Under the pieces are notes generated by a model. It was given only the letters and a program-made list of their open reading frames with translations, was not told the origin of the DNA and searched no databases. The position numbers and the translations under genes were made by a program. Source: Arenibacter algicola (GTDB lineage: Bacteria; Bacteroidota; Bacteroidia; Flavobacteriales; Flavobacteriaceae). Taken from it: a stretch of DNA of 64,000 nt. The DNA is taken from positions 1,550,001 through 1,614,000 of the forward strand of contig NZ_JPOO01000001.1 of NCBI RefSeq assembly GCF_000733925.1, written 5' to 3'. The first letter of the stretch is position 1. Each line of letters begins with the position of its first letter. Shown here piece after piece: positions 38,941-47,083 of the stretch.

Positions 38941-41337
38941 ATGTTCAAGAATTATCTAAAAATCGCATGGAGAACTGTTCTAAAGAATAAAATAAGCTCA
39001 GTAATTAACATAATAGGATTGTCCATTGGAATCAGTGCTTGTATGGCAATACTCATCTTTGTTAGTTATGAATCTACTTTTGACGAATATCACTCCAAGT
39101 CGGAACAGACCTACAGAGTGGTACAGCATAACAAGCTGCCAAATCAAACCCTATACTGGAACACTACGGCTTATCCTTTGGCAGAAGCCCTTAGAGACGA
39201 TTTTCCTGAAATTGATCTTGTAACTCAAACATTGGGGCCTGTTAGCCAAGAATTCAGTATTGTCGACAATGAGACGGTTACCAAATTCGAAGAGCCCAAA
39301 GTCTTATATGTAGACACCTTCTATCCCAAAGCATTTGATATTAAATGGATATCAGGAAATCCTGATAGTGCATTGGATAATATTAATTCGGTAGTATTGA
39401 CCGAAGAAATTGTCAAAAAGTATTATGGGGCCGACATTGAAAATTACGGGTCGATTTTGGGCAATACCATTTTATCTCTGGGGGATGATCCATTAACAAT
39501 CACAGGAATCATAGAGAATGTCCCGGGGAATTCCAACCAGCGTTTTAATATGCTCATTCCTTACGGGTTTTTTAAGGCAAAAAATCCCGATATGGCTAGA
39601 AATTGGTCGGGGAACCATCAAGGAACGACATTTGTAGTCCTGCAAAATAGTGAGCTTAAAAAGACGCTGGAATCCAAAATCGGAACTTGGAAAAAAAAGT
39701 ACCTCAAACCTTTAGATGATAACCGTATCTCCTATTTTCTACAACCCCTGACCGATATACATAATGAAACTTTGTATGGTAGCAATATCGGTGGATATGT
39801 TATGCCTTCGAACACCCTCTACATGCTCTCCGTTGTCGCCTTGTTCATCTTGATAATTGCCATCGTAAATTTCATCAATCTGCTGACCGCACAATCGGCA
39901 TCGCGTTCAAAGGAAGTTGGTATACGAAAGGTTTTCGGTAGTAAAAAGGTAGATTTGGTATTCCAGTTCATTTTTGAAAATAGCATAGTCATACTTTGTT
40001 CGTTAGGTCTTTCTGTTGCTATTCTGAGTATTTCGCTGGATCAGCTTAATGAAAACTTGTCCGTTATCGACCTACAATTGACATTTGGTTGGGAACAGCT
40101 GGGCCTAATACTGCTGATTGGCTTTACAACTATTCTGTTAGCGGCAATTTATCCTGCATTTGTTCTTTCGGCATTCAGACCTATTCGAGCACTGAAGGAC
40201 AAGATTAAGTTTTCAGGAAAAGATGGCGTTGGTGTGCGTAAGTCATTGGTTACATTCCAATTCGTAATTGTTCAGATTTTCGTTATTGCGGCCATTATCT
40301 TGGGGTCGCAAATGGAGTTCTTTAAAAATGAACCTATGGGTTTTTCGTCCGAGGCAGTTGTAATGACCCCTGCCCCGGAGTTTGACAAATTGGAGGTCTA
40401 TAGGAACTCGCTCCTAGAAAGCAATGGGATTTCCAAAGTTTCCTTTGGTTCTGGACCTCCCATGGCCGTTGAAGGTCTTCAGATGGGTACCAGCTTTCGC
40501 CTTCCCCAGCAATCTGCAGAGGAAGCTTTGGATGCGGAAATAAAGATAGGGGACACGAATTATTTGGATTTTTATGATCTGAAACTTTTGGCCGGAAGAA
40601 ATTTCACTACCAACAAGGAGGCTTTTGACGAGTTTATAGTCAACGAGACTCTTTTGAAGGCATATGGTTGGAATCCACAAGAAGCAATAGGTAAGAAAAT
40701 CCAGACTAATGAAGGTCAGGCCACTATTGTCGGTGTTGTCAAGGACTACCATAATAATTCGCTTCAAAGTAATATATCCCCTTGCATTATTATGAATTGG
40801 ACGTATTTTCTAAACCGGGCCTTTGTAAAGATCGGCAATTCCGAACCACTTGAATCCATAAAGGACAAATGGGAAAATACATTTACCTCTTCCGTATTTA
40901 GCTATAGCTTTTTAGATGATGCGATCAAAAAGGAATATGTTGTGGAACAATTAGTATTTAGCGGGTTTACCATTCTTTCACTTCTTGCCATATGTATCGG
41001 ATGTTTGGGTCTTTTCGGATTGATATCCTTTATCGTTTCCAGCAAGAAAAAGGAGATGGGTATCCGAAAGGTATTGGGGGCAGGAATTATACAGATCTTT
41101 TCTTTTGTCGCCAAGGAATTCCTTCATTTGGTATTGTTGGCCTTTATTATTGCCTTACCCTTTGTTTATTACTTTGGAGCTATATGGCTGGAAAATTTTA
41201 CCTATCATATCGAACTATCCGTTTGGATGTTTTTGAGCGGTGGTATTCTAACCCTAATTATTGCAATTATAACCTGTAGTTTTCAATCGTTGAATGCAGC
41301 TTGTGCTAATCCGATCAATTCCCTTCGGGAAGAATGA
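38941..41337 (+). CDS. ABC transporter permease, MacB/FtsX family
   Basis: ATG 38941 is chosen because the typical family start MFKNYLKIAWRTVLKNKISS follows it; the frame is open upstream. The protein has 798 residues, with an N-terminal membrane helix (about 22-44), a MacB periplasmic core domain, three helices near 290-430 with the FtsX domain (NFINLLTAQSASRSKEVGIRK), a second periplasmic domain and a second FtsX domain (LFGLISFIVSSKKKEMGIRKVLGA) at the end. Flavobacteria have many such double-FtsX permeases for peptides or lipoproteins. The ATPase that normally accompanies it is not in the island, so it may use a chromosomal one. It reads towards the small minus-strand genes. Confidence 0.9.
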   Translation: MFKNYLKIAWRTVLKNKISSVINIIGLSIGISACMAILIFVSYESTFDEYHSKSEQTYRVVQHNKLPNQTLYWNTTAYPLAEALRDDFPEIDLVTQTLGPVSQEFSIVDNETVTKFEEPKVLYVDTFYPKAFDIKWISGNPDSALDNINSVVLTEEIVKKYYGADIENYGSILGNTILSLGDDPLTITGIIENVPGNSNQRFNMLIPYGFFKAKNPDMARNWSGNHQGTTFVVLQNSELKKTLESKIGTWKKKYLKPLDDNRISYFLQPLTDIHNETLYGSNIGGYVMPSNTLYMLSVVALFILIIAIVNFINLLTAQSASRSKEVGIRKVFGSKKVDLVFQFIFENSIVILCSLGLSVAILSISLDQLNENLSVIDLQLTFGWEQLGLILLIGFTTILLAAIYPAFVLSAFRPIRALKDKIKFSGKDGVGVRKSLVTFQFVIVQIFVIAAIILGSQMEFFKNEPMGFSSEAVVMTPAPEFDKLEVYRNSLLESNGISKVSFGSGPPMAVEGLQMGTSFRLPQQSAEEALDAEIKIGDTNYLDFYDLKLLAGRNFTTNKEAFDEFIVNETLLKAYGWNPQEAIGKKIQTNEGQATIVGVVKDYHNNSLQSNISPCIIMNWTYFLNRAFVKIGNSEPLESIKDKWENTFTSSVFSYSFLDDAIKKEYVVEQLVFSGFTILSLLAICIGCLGLFGLISFIVSSKKKEMGIRKVLGAGIIQIFSFVAKEFLHLVLLAFIIALPFVYYFGAIWLENFTYHIELSVWMFLSGGILTLIIAIITCSFQSLNAACANPINSLREE

Positions 41338-41415
41338 ATGCCGTTCATTTTAGTCGCTTTGATAATTCGATTTTTAATACCATTTTGACCTTCAAATCAT
41401 ATTCTTTTCCCATTG

Positions 41416-41760
41416 TTATTGTAACCCTTCCCTCAATTTTTCCTCTCTATAATAAAGATTGAGGTCGTCCAAAAGTGCCTCTTCCCCTTGCGGTAATAAC
41501 CTATTGGCAATTGTAAGTGCCTGACGGATATATTCCTTTTCATATCTTTCATTGATGTTATCGTACAATTCCGGGTCGATTGTCTTCATGGCTAAGTAAA
41601 CCATGGCTCGGACGGTCAATACTAGGTCTACATGGTTATCTACATAAAAGAGACTTACCTCAAACTTGTTTTTAAAGAAGGAGTGGGGCTTTAATGTAGG
41701 GTGGTGATCCAGTGCCTGATACTTTAAGCTATTGATCAATTTTTCTTCGTTCGGGTTCAT
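41416..41760 (-). CDS. Uncharacterised small helical protein
   Basis: The 114-residue protein has no signal peptide or membrane helix and is rich in charged residues and leucine. It contains VDLVLTVRAMVYLAMKTID and ALTIANRLLPQGEEALLDDL, which loosely match the layout of the two upstream genes (a hydrophobic helix of about 15 residues, then a variable region, then a leucine-rich helix ending with acidic residues). It is the last of three minus-strand genes with spacings of nine and 15 bases. I do not recognise the family. Confidence 0.7.
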   Translation of the reverse strand: MNPNEEKLINSLKYQALDHHPTLKPHSFFKNKFEVSLFYVDNHVDLVLTVRAMVYLAMKTIDPELYDNINERYEKEYIRQALTIANRLLPQGEEALLDDLNLYYREEKLREGLQ

Positions 41761-41769
41761 AGTTCATAT

Positions 41770-42135
41770 TTATTCAGATGATTTTGTTTTGGCATTATCC
41801 AAACCGTTCAGCTTTTCGGTTACGTGGTCCATAAAATCCATTTGACTATGGGGCAGTATATTCAGGACCAGTTCCAATACCCTGCAAACGCTGTCATGTT
41901 TGGTTACATTTTGATTGTTTGGAGACAATAGCATTCCGTTCCCGTCCAAAGCAAATACACATACTTCCAGAAGGCTCGCTATGTTCAACAGCAGATCATT
42001 GTTATCCTTAACCTCCAAGAATACCTTATGATTTCCTAATGGATTACTAGGATCTTGCTTTAAAAGCTCCATAAGATTTTGGTGTACTTTATGGATGTAG
42101 TTCAGGGTTTTACTTCTTTTCTTTTTCATAGGCAT
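41770..42135 (-). CDS. Uncharacterised small protein, paralogue of next gene upstream
   Basis: The 121-residue protein starts with a basic stretch (MPMKKKRSK). Its core, LLLNIASLLEVCVFALDGNG then VCRVLELVLNILPHSQMDFMDHV, aligns with MISSLLKVCITALDAER and IREVLGYILNMIPYEEMEFLDKI of the gene at 42151-42603. The shared pattern is SLL-V-C-ALD, then a helix ending in NI/MIP, then M-F-D. It is the middle gene of the three-gene unit. No known domain is recognised. Confidence 0.75.
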   Translation of the reverse strand: MPMKKKRSKTLNYIHKVHQNLMELLKQDPSNPLGNHKVFLEVKDNNDLLLNIASLLEVCVFALDGNGMLLSPNNQNVTKHDSVCRVLELVLNILPHSQMDFMDHVTEKLNGLDNAKTKSSE

Positions 42136-42150
42136 ATTTTATAGTTGTCA

Positions 42151-42603
42151 TTAGGTTTCCCAATTGGGGAGCAAATTCCGGATCTTATCAAGGAATTCCA
42201 TTTCCTCATAGGGTATCATATTGAGTATATACCCGAGTACTTCACGAATGTTCTGTTCGGGTTCTGGAACGACACTATTTGGGGTGCGTTCAGCATCCAA
42301 CGCCGTGATGCATACCTTTAATAAACTGGAAATCATAAAGGAGGTTTCCAGATAGCCATCGGTGATAAGGTTTACGGTATAGAGTTCTTTTTTGGAGGGG
42401 TAGCGTTTTAAGGTATGATAATGTTCCTTGGCCAATTCCCTTATTTTATGCAAGATGTCTTTTTCCTCCGATTCCTGATGTTCCACTTGAGAAGTACTCT
42501 CATTAACAAACGTGTTTTCTTTGGTTGGTTCTCGATTTTCCAAATGCTTTCGGCATTCTTTATTTATTGCGTTTTGTTCACGTTTAATTATTTTCTTTCC
42601 CAT
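42151..42603 (-). CDS. Uncharacterised small protein with basic/acidic N-terminal extension
   Basis: The 150-residue protein begins with a strongly charged, probably disordered segment (MGKKIIKREQNAINKECRKH, then repeated E and K to about residue 55). A helical domain shared with the gene at 41770-42135 follows. It is the first gene of the three-gene minus-strand unit and divergent from the XRE regulator gene 198 bases away. The divergence suggests that the regulator could control this unit. I do not recognise a family. Confidence 0.75.
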   Translation of the reverse strand: MGKKIIKREQNAINKECRKHLENREPTKENTFVNESTSQVEHQESEEKDILHKIRELAKEHYHTLKRYPSKKELYTVNLITDGYLETSFMISSLLKVCITALDAERTPNSVVPEPEQNIREVLGYILNMIPYEEMEFLDKIRNLLPNWET

Positions 42604-42749
42604 AACTACCTTTATTGATTATTAATGAAAATCCTTGTCACCTTTCGAGGTTACCATCTATTCGTATCTATTATTAATACGTGAGTATAGAAATTCGTTA
42701 CTAATGTATCTAAAATTGAACCAAATTCAAAACAAAAGTGTAATAATTT

Positions 42750-42796
42750 TATACAAGCGTATATACTTTCTAAATTTATGTAATCAAAAATTACAT
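42750..42796. promoter_or_regulatory. Inverted repeats before the XRE gene (candidate operator)
   Basis: ATGTAAT (42778-42784) and ATTACAT (42790-42796) form a seven-base inverted repeat with spacer CAAAA, ending five bases before the regulator's ATG. A second, TATAC (42750-42754) with GTATA (42759-42763), lies 15 bases further upstream. Autoregulation by the adjacent XRE protein, and control of the divergent three-gene unit, are plausible. Confidence 0.45.
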
Positions 42797-42801
42797 TTTA
42801 G

Positions 42802-43020
42802 ATGACTAATTTGGGCTTATACTTAGCTAAAAAATCGATTAATAAGGCGGAGGTTGCCAGAAAAACTGGGTTGAGTAAATCTCGCTTGAGTCAATTAAGT
42901 TCTAATGAAACTACTAAACTACGCGCGGATGAGCTCTATTTGATTGCCTTGGCAATAGACATTGATCCTTGCGAATTATTGAAGGAAGTATTTAAAGGAA
43001 TTAAACTACCTAAAGAGTGA
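42802..43020 (+). CDS. Small XRE-family helix-turn-helix regulator
   Basis: The 72-residue protein consists of one HTH_3-type domain: LAKKSINKAEVARKTGLSKS gives the recognition region, then RLSQLSSN, then RADELYLIALAIDIDPCELL closes the bundle. No other domain is present, so it may act as a small repressor. It lies alone on the plus strand between two minus-strand groups. A palindrome lies immediately before its start codon. Confidence 0.85.
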   Translation: MTNLGLYLAKKSINKAEVARKTGLSKSRLSQLSSNETTKLRADELYLIALAIDIDPCELLKEVFKGIKLPKE

Positions 43021-43182
43021 AGACTGTTGGGCATAGATTTTTATTGTTTTATACCAATATAAGTATGTGGAATCCGAGTTTTACTAGATACTTTGAATAT
43101 TCTGCATAGCATATGCATTCTTCTGAAATATAATTGTAAGGGGCTTGTAACAAGTAAATAATTTTAATTGTATAGGAGGCAA

Positions 43183-44073
43183 TTATAATCTATCCTTTAA
43201 TACATTGATTTGCTTGCTGTGTTTTTCAGGGTTTCTTCCCTTTAGTTTTTGTAAGTTCTGCAATTTCCATTGAACAGCAGGAAATTCTTTAAAATTGTAT
43301 AGACTCCAATCAGGAGTAACATTTTCAAATTTCAATAGAAAATCTTTATCGGTAGCAGTCAAACTTTTATGGATGTTTTGAATTAGTAAATTCCGGGTGG
43401 CTTCAAAATCATCATATGTAAATGGTTCATTGCTCATTCCGTCGAATTGATTGGCTATCGCGGAACGCTGATCCAATAAGTTTGGGAACAACATTTCATA
43501 TATAGGTCTCTTACTTGCTAAAAGGCAAAAAAGAAATCCTTTTTTTATTTCATCAGCAAACCCCTCATTTTCTAAAAGATATTTAACATCGAACAAATCC
43601 CTTGGGTGCTGACGGTCCAATGCAGCGCAAATTTTACCTCCATAGAGTTGCCCAATTGGTACCACATGAATGGAGCAATACGCATCAAACTCCGTTTGGG
43701 CTTTATCACACAATCCTATTTCTGTTGCCGGTGCTATTATGCCTCGCATCACTTGGCTTACCTCCAATTTTATTTGGGCTTGATTAGTGGCAATTAGGAG
43801 CTTGAGTTCCTTTTCTTTATGTGTTATTCGAGCATTTGGTATTATAGTTTCAATATTGGTTTTAATTCTCAAAAGTACTTCTGAAATATTAAATAAGGAA
43901 GTTTCCCTATCCTCCACAGGAATATAGGTTAAATCAATATCCACTGAAAGTCGAGGCATATCTCGAAGAAAGAGATTGATGGCAGTACCACCGTGAAGAG
44001 CAAAGTTATTTTCTTTAGCTACTTCGGGTAGTACGCTTAATAGTAATGAAACTTGGGATTTATAATTCTCCAT
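43183..44073 (-). CDS. abiEii: Type IV toxin, nucleotidyltransferase AbiEii family
   Basis: The 296-residue protein has the nucleotidyltransferase core of AbiEii: FALHGGTAINLFLRDMPRLS with G28-G29-T30, followed by VDIDLTYIP with the metal-binding D45 and D47. The later conserved blocks are YGGKICAALDRQHPRDLFDV and the helical C-terminus. In characterised AbiE systems this toxin modifies tRNA acceptor ends or otherwise stops growth, and the AbiEi partner represses it. Its start overlaps the end of the antitoxin gene by 14 bases, the normal order. The length matches the family. Confidence 0.92.
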   Translation of the reverse strand: MENYKSQVSLLLSVLPEVAKENNFALHGGTAINLFLRDMPRLSVDIDLTYIPVEDRETSLFNISEVLLRIKTNIETIIPNARITHKEKELKLLIATNQAQIKLEVSQVMRGIIAPATEIGLCDKAQTEFDAYCSIHVVPIGQLYGGKICAALDRQHPRDLFDVKYLLENEGFADEIKKGFLFCLLASKRPIYEMLFPNLLDQRSAIANQFDGMSNEPFTYDDFEATRNLLIQNIHKSLTATDKDFLLKFENVTPDWSLYNFKEFPAVQWKLQNLQKLKGRNPEKHSKQINVLKDRL

Positions 44074-44833
44074 TTGCTAGTTCAACTGGAACGGTTATTT
44101 TATATTTTGGGTCATAAACACCATTCTTTACGATACTGCGTTTTCCACTTCCCAAATTTATTTTATCTATGTTCAGATGTTTTACCCAGCTATGGTTGGC
44201 CTTTTCAGCTAGATACATAAATAGGCGGTTTACCTTGACAGAGGTACAGTTTTCCAATAAATTTTGGACAAGGTTGGGTCTTAGATTGTTTAACCCCTCC
44301 ATTAGTTGGTAACACTCTACTAATTCCTGATTTTTTGGAACCAAAAACAGGCATTCCAACATAGCCCTTGCGGCACTGGACACTTTTATGGAGAATGTTT
44401 TGAGTTCTAGTTCAACAAGGCCTATATCAGCGGGTAGAAATGAAGAACTGTGATAATCCAATTTAACACCCCAGTCGTGTTTTATGCACCAGGTGGGCAG
44501 CTTTTCATGTTGTCCACCAAAAACGGTTACCTTATTTGGCGAAAGTTCCAAGTAATGGGATTTGCCTAGTAAGGATAAGGCCGTCTTACCCCCTGGATGA
44601 ATATACAGGCCAGCTTGTTTTTGAAGGGCATAGATTGCCCCCTCGTAACCAACCTTGTCACCGGAACGTATCATGGCTCCCGTTCCTATAGAGGTAAACC
44701 AATCGCTATTTCGATAGCGTTTTTGTAGATCAAGGCTGTACCCTTGCTGTACCAGCCAAGAAGATAGGTACACTACACCTGAAGCATGTGTACTTAACAA
44801 TTGGTTTATTTTTATTCTTTTATCGGTACTCAC
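44060..44833 (-). CDS. abiEi: Type IV antitoxin / transcriptional regulator AbiEi family
   Basis: The 257-residue protein starts at GTG 44833. It has an N-terminal winged-helix segment (HASGVVYLSSWLVQQGYSLD, then RSGDKVGYEGAIYALQKQAG) and the AbiEi core with LFLVPKNQELVECYQLMEGL. The well-conserved C-terminal block follows: VNRLFMYLAEKANHSWVKHL, then LGSGKRSIVKNGVYDPKYKITVP. It represses its own promoter and neutralises the toxin encoded downstream with a 14-base overlap. Three GGTACT motifs lie at its start and upstream, which may be its operator. The gene is divergent from the SIR2/HerA operon. Confidence 0.9.
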   Translation of the reverse strand: MSTDKRIKINQLLSTHASGVVYLSSWLVQQGYSLDLQKRYRNSDWFTSIGTGAMIRSGDKVGYEGAIYALQKQAGLYIHPGGKTALSLLGKSHYLELSPNKVTVFGGQHEKLPTWCIKHDWGVKLDYHSSSFLPADIGLVELELKTFSIKVSSAARAMLECLFLVPKNQELVECYQLMEGLNNLRPNLVQNLLENCTSVKVNRLFMYLAEKANHSWVKHLNIDKINLGSGKRSIVKNGVYDPKYKITVPVELANGEL

Positions 44834-44910
44834 GGTACTAAATTAAGCTTTTTATTAAACTAATACACCAAATAGTTTAAAAATATTTCATTATAGGTAC
44901 TTTTAGTAAC
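44825..44910. promoter_or_regulatory. GGTACT repeats at the abiEi start (candidate operator)
   Basis: GGTACT occurs at 44825-44830, 44834-44839 and 44896-44901, the last within the near-palindrome GGTACTTTTAGTAAC. AbiEi proteins are known to bind repeats at their own promoter. Binding here is inferred. The 306-base divergent gap 44834-45139 also contains the promoter of the SIR2/HerA operon, in very AT-rich sequence. Confidence 0.35.
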
Positions 44911-45139
44911 GAAATTTAGTATTGAATAAACTTTTAAAATTTACTTGAACTGGTATTTTCGCAATTAAGATATTACCTTCCAATTTTATTGGTGTTATTT
45001 GATATAAAGAAAACACTTGTAAGCATTAACTTACTATAAAAATTAAACTTTATATTAGTAATCCTTTAGCAACTAAAAGAAAGGATTGTAATTCTTGAAA
45101 GTAAAATAATTAATTAAACTAATCACTGGTGGATATCAA

Positions 45140-45778
45140 ATGACTGAACCTAAGCGGATTTCAAAGAGGAAATTTCTAAAAGAACTTAATGACTTTAAAA
45201 ATTTAACCCAAAAAGAAAAGAGTGAAATTTTTCAGCTCGCGTGGGACTCGAGAAAATTTGAAATTGAGTTATACTGGAAACGAGCTGGCTATTTTTGGGC
45301 TTTTCAGGCATTGGCTATCGCCGGATACTTTACAATATCCTCTTCCAATGACTACCAAGAAAAAGTATATCATGAATTTTATAGCATCTGTTTAGGGTTA
45401 ATAACTGCATTAGGTTGGTATTTAATAAATAAAGGCAGTAAATCATGGCAAAGACATTGGGAAAAAATAATAGATATTTTGGAAGATTATACTATAGGTA
45501 AACTCTATAAGACAGGTACAACCCCAACCACATTTTCCGTTTCAAAAATTAATGAACTTATTAGCTTATTTTTTACACTCTCGTGGTCTTTCTTATTTCT
45601 GAATCAACTTATAGAAAATCATTTAGCCAGTTGTTGGTCAAGCGATATGGATTTAAAGATTATAGTCCCTCTTACGATGGTCCTTCTGTTTGTATATTCA
45701 GCTTTTTGGGGCAAAGGAAGAGGTCGATTTGGAAAAAGGACAATTAAGTTTTATAGGAGAAAAATAAAGTTAAATTAA
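45140..45778 (+). CDS. Four-helix membrane protein, RipA-like (first gene of SIR2/HerA operon)
   Basis: The 212-residue protein has a charged N-terminus (1-45), then WKRAGYFWAFQALAIAGYF (about 47-65), a second helix at about 81-98, a cytoplasmic-looking helical loop with WQRHWEKIIDILEDYTIGK, and two more helices at about 138-157 and 172-190. The tail is highly basic (RGRFGKRTIKFYRRKIK). The Y-W-K-R-A-x-Y-F-W block resembles proteins annotated as RipA-family octameric membrane proteins, but I can only suggest that name. Its stop is directly followed by the start of the SIR2 gene (TAAATG), so the two are translationally linked and probably work together. Confidence 0.7.
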   Translation: MTEPKRISKRKFLKELNDFKNLTQKEKSEIFQLAWDSRKFEIELYWKRAGYFWAFQALAIAGYFTISSSNDYQEKVYHEFYSICLGLITALGWYLINKGSKSWQRHWEKIIDILEDYTIGKLYKTGTTPTTFSVSKINELISLFFTLSWSFLFLNQLIENHLASCWSSDMDLKIIVPLTMVLLFVYSAFWGKGRGRFGKRTIKFYRRKIKLN

Positions 45779-47074
45779 ATGGAACATTTTTTTTACAAGG
45801 GAGAGGAAAACATTTTGCTAAAAGTTAGTGAATACCCGGAAAAGATAGGATTTGTTAGGAAGGAATTGTCTAAAATACTAGAAATAAGGAACTTATCTTT
45901 TTTGGTAGGTTCTGGCTGTTCCATTGGAAACAACGGTATCCCTACAATGCAAAAACTTGCGGATACTTTGTTTGTATCAAATGCAGAAAAAATAAAAGGT
46001 TTTTCAAAAATATTACAAGAACTATTATTCACAGATGAGCATAAAGCGATACTAAAGACACATAAAATAGATTATTTGAAAGAACCTTTTAGAAATAATC
46101 TTGAAACATTTCTTGGAACATTATATAATTTAAAATTTTATTTAGATCAGATTAAAAACGAAGCTGATTCCAAAGAGATTAATAAGGTCATTAAACAAAC
46201 AAAAAATTTTATTTTATATCAATGCTTAAACGAAGAGAATAATGGTAAAGACTCTGCAGTCATTGATAACTATAAAAGCTTCTATCGTAAATTATCCCTT
46301 CGGGATAGTAATCTTCCAAAACCCAATGTAGTGACTACTAATTACGATTTATATTCGGAAAAGGCGATGGATCAATTGGGTATCTCATACACAAATGGAT
46401 TTTCGGGATTTGTTGAACGTTATTTTAATCCATCTATTTTTAATTACGCACTAGCTGAGCAAATGGATATAAGTTCATTTAAGTGGAATATCATTGATAG
46501 TTTTGTTTACCTGTTCAAAATACATGGTTCGGTAAATTGGGTAGAAGTTGAGGAAACTTCTAAGTTGTTCAATGTTAAAGAGTTACAAAACATAACCTTC
46601 GACTACCTAAGTAGCCAGAAAAATGTAATGATTTATCCATCCCCTATCAAGCAAAATTCAAGTCTTGGTTCTCCATATTCAGACTTATTTAGAGAGTTCC
46701 AAAAAAGAATTGCGCAAAATCAAAGTGTTTTTATAACTATGGGATACAGTTTTAGTGATGAACATATCAACAATTTAATATACCAGGCACTGACCATACC
46801 TACTTTTAGACTAGTGGTATTTTGTAATACCCATTACCAAGCTGATGGGGATAATAAGGTGAGAATAAATATAGAAAAACTTAGAATGCTAAATGATCCT
46901 AGAATTTGGATTATTGGAAGTAATGATTCAGATAAAACACGTTCCGGTGAGAATTATCTTCATTATTTCAACACTATTGTTGATGATTTGTTACCGGATT
47001 GGAGTGAAAATAGAATTGAAACACAGAATACTAAAATAATTGAATTGATTAACAATTCAATTGAAATTAAATAG
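45779..47074 (+). CDS. SIR2 domain protein (predicted NAD+-cleaving effector)
   Basis: The 431-residue protein has the SIR2_2-type Rossmann fold. LSFLVGSGCSIGNNGIPTM carries the nucleotide-binding G-S-G-C-S (44-48). VVTTNYD contributes N188 and D190, IHGSVNW contains the likely catalytic H249, and FITMGYSFSDEHI (near 320-330) forms the end of the site. In anti-phage proteins of this type (Thoeris ThsA, DSR, SIR2-HerA) the domain depletes NAD+ to abort infection. All key residues are kept. It starts immediately after the membrane-protein gene and nine bases before the HerA gene. Confidence 0.9.
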   Translation: MEHFFYKGEENILLKVSEYPEKIGFVRKELSKILEIRNLSFLVGSGCSIGNNGIPTMQKLADTLFVSNAEKIKGFSKILQELLFTDEHKAILKTHKIDYLKEPFRNNLETFLGTLYNLKFYLDQIKNEADSKEINKVIKQTKNFILYQCLNEENNGKDSAVIDNYKSFYRKLSLRDSNLPKPNVVTTNYDLYSEKAMDQLGISYTNGFSGFVERYFNPSIFNYALAEQMDISSFKWNIIDSFVYLFKIHGSVNWVEVEETSKLFNVKELQNITFDYLSSQKNVMIYPSPIKQNSSLGSPYSDLFREFQKRIAQNQSVFITMGYSFSDEHINNLIYQALTIPTFRLVVFCNTHYQADGDNKVRINIEKLRMLNDPRIWIIGSNDSDKTRSGENYLHYFNTIVDDLLPDWSENRIETQNTKIIELINNSIEIK

Positions 47075-47083
47075 TAATACTTA

